NCBI GenBank assembly: GCA_043820045.1
Contig: JBDREF010000255.1
Location: 1-10,606 of the forward strand
DNA length: 10,606 nucleotides
Direction: 5' to 3'
From: JBDREF01 sp043820045
GTDB taxonomy: Bacteria; Planctomycetota; Phycisphaerae; Sedimentisphaerales; Anaerobacaceae
In this document: piece after piece, positions 5,667 through 10,606 of the stretch
Position numbering within the stretch: position 1 is the first letter of the stretch
Layout: the number at the start of each line of letters is the position of its first letter
Program-made: the position numbers and the translations under genes
Notes under the pieces: model-generated
The model's database searches: none
What the model was told of the DNA's origin: nothing
What the model saw: only the letters and a program-made list of their open reading frames with translations

Positions 5667-6557
5667 ATGGACCGAAGAATCGAAAAACGCACAAACTACG
5701 GCTTGATTGCTGTACTTGCTTTGGCCGTGGCGCTTACAATGCTGCCCGGTTGCACAAGAAGCGACGACCAGGCGGAGGGCCAAAGCAGTTACATAACTGT
5801 CAAGGGCTCTGATACAATGGTACACCTGGTCAGCAACTGGGCCGAGGTCTTTATGAAGCGCAACTCCGGTTTAGAGGTATCGGTGACCGGGGGAGGTTCC
5901 GGAACGGGAATTGCCGCGATTCTGAACGGCACAACCGATATTTGCGCAGCTTCCCGGCAGATAAAGGACAAGGAGCTGGAGCTGGCCCTGCAGAAGAACA
6001 TTCATCCGAAGGAGATAGCCGTGGCCATGGACGGAATTGCGGTCGTGGTTCATCCCGACAATCCGGTAACGGAGTTGACAGTGCAGCAGTTGGGTGATAT
6101 CTTTACCGGTCGGTCCCGGCGATGGAGCGACGTGGGCGGCTCTGACGAGGAAATCTTAGTGCTCTCGCGGGAATCCAGTTCCGGAACTTACGTATTCTTT
6201 CAGGAAATGGTCTTGAAGAAGCAGGATTACATGCAGGAGGCGAAGCTGCTGCCTGCTACCTCGGCGATCATTCAATCGGCTTCGACGGACAAGACGGCAA
6301 TAGGATACGTCGGATTGGGTTACGCCCTTGCCGCCAAAGACAGTGTGAAAATCGTAGCGGTCAAAGCCGATGACAAATCGCCGGCAGTTCTGCCGTCGGA
6401 CGATACCGTAAAGTCCGGACAGTATCCTATCGCCCGAGCGCTCTACTTGTACCTCAACGGGGATCCGCAGGGGACCGTGAAGAAATTCATAGACTTTTGC
6501 CTTAGTACTGAGGGACAGGCAGTGGTAACCGAAGCAGGATATGTTGCGGTTGAATGA
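5667..6557 (+). CDS. pstS: Phosphate ABC transporter substrate-binding lipoprotein PstS
   Basis: PstS captures inorganic phosphate outside the inner membrane and hands it to PstCA. The 296-residue product has a lipoprotein signal ending in the lipobox LPGC (Cys29). Phosphate-binding segments typical of the family are KGSDTM (46-51), TGGGSGTG (74-81), SRQIKD (96-101), MDGIAVVVH (121-129) and SRESSSGTY (168-176). The start at 5667 is chosen because AGGAG (5654-5658) is 8 bases upstream and the signal peptide begins there, although the frame continues upstream into the receiver fragment. Its last codons overlap the pstC start (ATGA). PhoB-type control would be expected in this family, but I see no convincing Pho box in 5583-5666. 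Confidence 0.93.
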   Translation: MDRRIEKRTNYGLIAVLALAVALTMLPGCTRSDDQAEGQSSYITVKGSDTMVHLVSNWAEVFMKRNSGLEVSVTGGGSGTGIAAILNGTTDICAASRQIKDKELELALQKNIHPKEIAVAMDGIAVVVHPDNPVTELTVQQLGDIFTGRSRRWSDVGGSDEEILVLSRESSSGTYVFFQEMVLKKQDYMQEAKLLPATSAIIQSASTDKTAIGYVGLGYALAAKDSVKIVAVKADDKSPAVLPSDDTVKSGQYPIARALYLYLNGDPQGTVKKFIDFCLSTEGQAVVTEAGYVAVE

Positions 6558-7429
6558 TGAAAGTCGCCTGGAAAGAAAAAGCTGTAAAACTCACTCTCCT
6601 GGCCACGGCGTCAACGAGTATTCTGATCGTGGTCGGGATATTCGTGTTCCTCGGCAAAGAGGCCGGGCACTTCGCGATTAAGCCGGGCCTGCAGGAACTG
6701 CTCGGCACCCGCTGGATGCCCGTGTCCTTCCAAAAAGAATCGTTCGGCCTGCTGCCTCTGGTGACCGGATCGCTTCTGGTTACAGTCTTGGCGACTTTGC
6801 TGACGATTCCTTTCGGGGTCGGCGCCTCTGTGTATATTTCGGAGCTGGCAAGGCCGCTCGAAAGAGAGCTGCTCAAGCCGTTTATCGAGATATTGGCCGG
6901 CATTCCGTCCGTGGTCATCGGCTTTTTCGGCCTTATCGTTTTGGCTCCCTTGATTAAAGCGATGTTTGGACTGCCGACGGGATTCACCGCCTTGACCGGC
7001 GCGGTGCTGCTGGCATTGATGGCCATACCGACGGTTATTTCCATTTCCGAAGATGCCATAAGAAGCGTTCCTGAGTCATACAAGGCCGCTTCGCTGGCGC
7101 TGGGCGCCAGTAAGATGCAGACCATCTGGCGGGTTACGGTCCCCGCGGCGCTGCCTGGAATAGTCGCGGCGGTGATGCTCGGCACCGGCAGAGTAATCGG
7201 AGAGACAATGGCCGTGATGATGGTTACCGGCAACGCCGCAATGATTACCGCCTCGCCGTTTGACTCGGTTCGAACCATGACCGCGACCATTGCCGCGGAA
7301 ATGGGCGAGGTCCCCTTTGGAAGCGACCATTACAGGGCGTTGTTCTGCATCGGGATAGTCCTGCTGCTGGCGACGTTCGGTTTGAACGTGGTTGCACAGA
7401 AAGTCCTCAAAAAGTACCGGATGGGATGA
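6554..7429 (+). CDS. pstC: Phosphate ABC transporter permease PstC
   Basis: PstC is one of the two inner-membrane channel subunits of the phosphate importer. The 291 residues hold about six membrane segments: one N-terminal at ~12-34, then a large outer loop, then ~66-92, ~112-135, ~146-166, ~202-226 and ~261-282. The EAA-type loop that contacts the ATPase is YKAASLALGASKMQTIWRV (176-194). IGETMAVMMVTG (215-226) is a PstC hallmark. The start overlaps the pstS stop by 4 bases (ATGA), and a second ATG follows directly, so translation is probably coupled. Confidence 0.95.
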   Translation: MMKVAWKEKAVKLTLLATASTSILIVVGIFVFLGKEAGHFAIKPGLQELLGTRWMPVSFQKESFGLLPLVTGSLLVTVLATLLTIPFGVGASVYISELARPLERELLKPFIEILAGIPSVVIGFFGLIVLAPLIKAMFGLPTGFTALTGAVLLALMAIPTVISISEDAIRSVPESYKAASLALGASKMQTIWRVTVPAALPGIVAAVMLGTGRVIGETMAVMMVTGNAAMITASPFDSVRTMTATIAAEMGEVPFGSDHYRALFCIGIVLLLATFGLNVVAQKVLKKYRMG

Positions 7430-8280
7430 TGCGAAAAGCACGATTGCAATGGACAATCTGTTGGCTGATGCGAGCGGCGACGTACTTCATCGTACTTGTG
7501 ATAGCCTCGATAATCCTCAAGATAGTCTGGAACGGGCTGCCGGTGATAAGCTGGGAATTCCTGACCACCGGGCCCAGGAAGAGCGGCGCCGAAGGTGGAA
7601 TACTCCCGGCGATTGTCGGTACTTCAGTGTTGGTCCTGGGAACTATAGCCGTTGCCCTTCCGCTGGGCATGTGCAGTGCCATCTATCTGTCGGAGTACGC
7701 AAGGCAGGGAAGGCTCACCCGGATGATACGGCTTGCCATCGTGACGCTGGCGGGTGTGCCGTCCATAGTCTTCGGATTGTTCGGGCTGGGGCTGTTTGTG
7801 ATATTCCTTCGATTCGGCGCCTCGATAATATCCGGCTGTCTAACGCTGGCGTGCATGATACTGCCGATAATTATCGTATCCAGTGAAGAAGCCCTGCGGG
7901 CCGTTCCTCAATCTCTCAGGCAGGGAAGCCTTGCATTGGGAGCCACAAAATGGCAGACCATACGCAAAAACGTTTTGCCCTACTCGGTTCCCGGAATGCT
8001 GACCGGATCAATCCTGGGCGTGGGCCGGGCGGCGGGAGAAACCGCCCCGATATTGCTTACGGCGGCGGCGTTCTATTTGCCCAAATTGCCGAAGTCCATA
8101 TTCGACCAGGTTATGGCCCTGCCGTATCATCTCTACATCCTGGCGACACAACATCCTGACGCGGTGAAGGTCCGGCCGATGCAATACGGCACGGCGCTTG
8201 TGCTCCTTGCCCTGGTTCTGGGCGTGAACCTTGTGGCGATCCTGTTGAGAGTTCATATCAGGAAAAGGCAGAAATGGTAG
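7426..8280 (+). CDS. pstA: Phosphate ABC transporter permease PstA
   Basis: PstA pairs with PstC to form the transmembrane path for phosphate. The 284-residue product has an N-terminal membrane helix (~16-36), an extracytoplasmic loop, and further helices at ~61-83, ~104-128, ~134-152, ~188-212 and ~255-275. The EAA loop is LRQGSLALGATKWQTIRKN (164-182), and RAAGETAPILLTAA (201-214) is typical of PstA. The start overlaps the pstC stop by 4 bases (ATGA), again with a doubled ATG; the end overlaps pstB by 7 bases. Confidence 0.95.
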   Translation: MMRKARLQWTICWLMRAATYFIVLVIASIILKIVWNGLPVISWEFLTTGPRKSGAEGGILPAIVGTSVLVLGTIAVALPLGMCSAIYLSEYARQGRLTRMIRLAIVTLAGVPSIVFGLFGLGLFVIFLRFGASIISGCLTLACMILPIIIVSSEEALRAVPQSLRQGSLALGATKWQTIRKNVLPYSVPGMLTGSILGVGRAAGETAPILLTAAAFYLPKLPKSIFDQVMALPYHLYILATQHPDAVKVRPMQYGTALVLLALVLGVNLVAILLRVHIRKRQKW

Positions 8281-9056
8281 AAAAAAAGTCTGATTATGGC
8301 GGCGAGTTGAAGATCCGGGCCGAGGCGCTAAACCTCTACTACGGGGACGTGCAGGCGCTTTTCAACATCGCGATTGATATACCCGCCCGGCAGGTTACTG
8401 CGCTAATCGGCCCGTCCGGCTGCGGCAAATCAACTTTTCTGCGTTCGTTGAACCGGATGAACGATATCATCGATGCAGTCCGTATCGAGGGCAGGGTCTG
8501 GATCGACGGCCTGGATATCTATGACAGTGCAAGCGACATCGTGGCGCTGCGAAAAAAGGTCGGCATGGTCTTTCAGAAATCCAATCCATTCCCAAAGTCC
8601 ATCTTTGACAATGTAGCCTACGGCCCGCGAATTCATGGCGTAAAGAATCGAAAGCAGCTCGCTGAAATCGTGCAGAAAAGCCTGGTTCGCGCGGCTCTGT
8701 GGGATGAAGTTAAAGACCGTCTCGAAAAGAACGCCATGGATCTGTCAGGCGGCCAGCAGCAGAGACTGTGCATCGCCAGGGCCCTGGCTATAGAGCCTGA
8801 GATATTGCTCATGGATGAGCCTGCGTCGGCCCTTGACCCGCAATCGACCTCCAAAATTGAGGACCTCATCGACGAGCTTCGCCGCGACTATACAATAGTG
8901 ATCGTGACACACAACATGCAGCAGGCCGCTCGCGTCAGCGACTTGACAGCTTTTCTCTATGAAGGAGATCTCATAGAGGTCGGTCCCACCAAGGAGGTCT
9001 TTACCAAACCTCGAAAGAAAAGGACCGAGGACTACATTACCGGTAGATTCGGATAA
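8274..9056 (+). CDS. pstB: Phosphate ABC transporter ATP-binding protein PstB
   Basis: PstB is the cytoplasmic ATPase that powers phosphate import. The 260 residues show every ABC element: Walker A GPSGCGKST (46-54), Q-loop Gln101 in VFQKSNPFP, signature LSGGQQQR (157-164), Walker B ILLMDEP (177-183) with catalytic Glu182, D-loop SALDP (185-189) and switch His213 in THNMQQ. The VFQKSNPFPKSI-NVAYGPR region is diagnostic for PstB among ABC proteins. Its start lies inside the end of pstA, and its stop codon overlaps the phoU ribosome-binding site. Length is normal. Confidence 0.97.
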   Translation: MVEKKSDYGGELKIRAEALNLYYGDVQALFNIAIDIPARQVTALIGPSGCGKSTFLRSLNRMNDIIDAVRIEGRVWIDGLDIYDSASDIVALRKKVGMVFQKSNPFPKSIFDNVAYGPRIHGVKNRKQLAEIVQKSLVRAALWDEVKDRLEKNAMDLSGGQQQRLCIARALAIEPEILLMDEPASALDPQSTSKIEDLIDELRRDYTIVIVTHNMQQAARVSDLTAFLYEGDLIEVGPTKEVFTKPRKKRTEDYITGRFG

Positions 9057-9068
9057 AGGGTTTTGACT

Positions 9069-9764
9069 ATGACAGTTCACATGAAAAGAGAAATCAACAG
9101 GCTTAAACAGATGCTTATGTCGCTTTGCCAGGTAGTCGAGGACAGTCTCCGGCGGGCGGCACAATCGATCAAGGAGCGGGACGCGGAACTTGCCAGGGAA
9201 GTGATAGATAACGATGTTGAAATCGACCAGATGGAAGTTGATCTGGAAGAAGAATGCCTGAAAATCCTGGCTTTGTACCAGCCGGTCGCTATCGACTTGC
9301 GATTCATCATTACGGCTCTTAAGATAAATGGCGACCTGGAGCGGATTGGCGATCTCGCCGTCAATCTCGCCGAACGCAGCATATTTCTGGCCAATCAGGA
9401 AACGGCGGACGTTTTTCTGGATTTGGATGTGATGACCGAAAAGACCAAGTCCATGCTTAATGGAAGCCTTGAGGCCCTTGTCAATATGGACTCCAAGCTC
9501 GCTTACGAGGTCTGCGCCGCGGACGATGAGGTTGATGCGATGAATCATCAGATGTATCTGGAAGTCCAGGACGAAATTCGTGCACACCCGGATCGGCTGG
9601 AAGCGCTGATCCACGTGCTCTCGGCCTCGCGACATTTGGAGCGCGTGGCCGACCACGCCACCAATATAGCCGAGGACGTTATCTATATGATCGAAGGTCG
9701 AATTGTCCGGCACAAGGCCGAAGAGTATAAATCGGGAGCGGAGGCCGAAGAAAAAAAGGACTGA
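9069..9764 (+). CDS. phoU: Phosphate transport regulator PhoU
   Basis: PhoU is a peripheral cytoplasmic protein that restrains PstSCAB and signals phosphate sufficiency to the PhoR/PhoB system. The 231 residues form two three-helix PhoU domains; the metal-binding signatures are DLERIGDLAVNLAE (89-102) and HLERVADHATNIAEDV (189-204). The tail (KAEEYKSGAEAEEKKD) is charged and probably disordered. ATG 9069 is chosen because AAAGGG (9055-9060) is 8 bases upstream; an in-frame TTG at 9063 is the only nearby alternative. It is the fifth gene of the pst unit, 12 bases after pstB. No PhoR/PhoB partner is intact in the window. Confidence 0.96.
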   Translation: MTVHMKREINRLKQMLMSLCQVVEDSLRRAAQSIKERDAELAREVIDNDVEIDQMEVDLEEECLKILALYQPVAIDLRFIITALKINGDLERIGDLAVNLAERSIFLANQETADVFLDLDVMTEKTKSMLNGSLEALVNMDSKLAYEVCAADDEVDAMNHQMYLEVQDEIRAHPDRLEALIHVLSASRHLERVADHATNIAEDVIYMIEGRIVRHKAEEYKSGAEAEEKKD

Positions 9765-9878
9765 CGGGACAATCGGCATGAGTTGAAGGCTGTACCTTGT
9801 GTTGAGAACATTTACCGCTTAGGAAATGCGGCGTGGGCGTCAATGATTTTTGTTATCTTAGAAAGAAAGGAAAAGGAA

Positions 9879-10606
9879 ATGCGACAGGCGATATTGGCAG
9901 TGACATTAATCTTGTTGGCCTTTGGCCCCCTTCCCGCGGTAAGAGCCAATGAGACAAGCGAGCTTCGGCAGCAGATTTTAAAGCAGAGCCGGCAACTGCA
10001 GGAACTGCAACAAAGACTCGACGAGCTTGAGGCAAAGCAGAAACAACAGAGCGAGCAGATGGAGAAGGAGATTTCCGAAGCGGTGAAAGACAAACAGCTC
10101 GGCGCTTTGCCGGATAGCCTCAAGTGGGCCGAGAAGGTCAAAATATCGGGCGACCTCCGGTATCGTCATGAACACACGGATGAAGAAGACGGCAGCAATC
10201 CCGGGAGGTGGCAGAACGGCCTGGATCGCGAGAGGATACGCGCACGGCTGATGTTCGAGGCGATTGTCAACGACGAATGGGACGTCGCGTTCAGAATCGC
10301 CTCCGGCAACGATAGAAGTCCGATCTCGGCGAATCAGGACCTTGAAGACGCTTTCTCCCAAAAGAACTTCTGGCTCGATCTTGCCTACTTCGACTGGCAT
10401 CCGGCCGCAGCGGAAGAGCTGAACGTTACAGGCGGAAAGATTAAGAATCCGTTCTACGTGGTCGGCAAGAACCAGCTCATCTGGGACGTCGATCTTAACC
10501 CTGAAGGCATCGCGGCACAGGTTCACAAGCCGTTAAGTAACGGTGACCAACTGTTTGTCAACGGCGGCGGCTTCTGGGTGGATGAAAGCAGCAGCGGTGT
10601 CGATAC
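9879..10606 (+). CDS. Putative outer-membrane porin (Porin_5 type), 5' part
   Basis: The frame stays open from ATG 9879 to the window end, so only the first 242 residues are visible. A Sec signal peptide (MRQAILAVTLILLAFGPLPA, cut near residue 23, VRA-NE) is followed by a coiled coil at ~27-66 (LRQQILKQSRQLQELQQRL and onward), typical of porins that trimerise or touch the cell wall. From ~86 come beta-barrel strands: VKISGDLRYRHEH, RERIRARLMFEAIVND, WDVAFRIASGND, FWLDLAYFDWHP and LNVTGGKIKNPFY, matching the putative-porin (Porin_5) family. AAGGAAAAGG lies just upstream; an in-frame ATG at 9843 lacks such a site. It starts 115 bases after phoU, and that gap shows no clear promoter or terminator. 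Placement suggests phosphate passage across the outer membrane, which is inference. Confidence 0.85.
   Translation, partial: MRQAILAVTLILLAFGPLPAVRANETSELRQQILKQSRQLQELQQRLDELEAKQKQQSEQMEKEISEAVKDKQLGALPDSLKWAEKVKISGDLRYRHEHTDEEDGSNPGRWQNGLDRERIRARLMFEAIVNDEWDVAFRIASGNDRSPISANQDLEDAFSQKNFWLDLAYFDWHPAAAEELNVTGGKIKNPFYVVGKNQLIWDVDLNPEGIAAQVHKPLSNGDQLFVNGGGFWVDESSSGVD

Noticed and set aside
9765..9878. Terminator or promoter between phoU and the porin (CCGC/GCGG pair near 9815-9832; TTGAGA near 9801)
   Set aside because: The stem is only 4 bp with a 9-base loop and no T-tract, and no -10 box lies at proper spacing from TTGAGA.

Overview
The window looks like chromosomal DNA of a Gram-negative, aerobic-to-facultative environmental bacterium, most plausibly a planctomycete (Phycisphaerae-like) or a close relative. 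This is an inference from gene content: a secreted FG-GAP repeat protein beside a Tat-exported sulfatase, a repeat-flanked GxxExxY gene, and an outer-membrane Porin_5 gene. All genes are on the + strand. The body is GC-rich, while the first ~550 bases read as richer in A+T.

Left edge (1-321): the C-terminal end of a BglII/BstYI-type restriction endonuclease, followed by ~200 bases with no gene but with a small hairpin between two 12-base direct repeats. A good promoter (TATAAT at 543-548) then leads into a two-gene unit (599-3266): a secreted seven-blade FG-GAP/VCBS protein and a sulfatase with a formylglycine motif. The unit ends in a hairpin terminator that overlaps the sulfatase stop codon.

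Thiamine region (3286-5288): a near-consensus promoter, a complete TPP riboswitch aptamer, and an intrinsic terminator whose 5' arm can alternatively pair with the 3' P1 strand of the aptamer, i.e. a readable OFF switch. Between this switch and thiC sits a GxxExxY (PD-(D/E)XK-like) gene bounded by 28-base imperfect inverted repeats, which looks like a small mobile cassette that has landed in the thiC leader.

Phosphate region (5343-10606): a receiver-domain fragment, cut off just before its conserved Thr/Ser and Lys, reads without a stop into pstS. Then pstC, pstA and pstB follow with 4-7 base overlaps, phoU, and the start of a Porin_5 outer-membrane channel that runs off the window. Together these encode high-affinity phosphate uptake: outer-membrane entry (porin), lipoprotein capture (PstS), inner-membrane transport (PstCAB) and signalling control (PhoU). 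The expected intact PhoB/PhoR pair is missing at the place where its remnant lies, so either a deletion or an assembly join occurred between ~5583 and 5666.

The most unusual items are the GxxExxY cassette placed under riboswitch control and the truncated regulator fused in frame to pstS.
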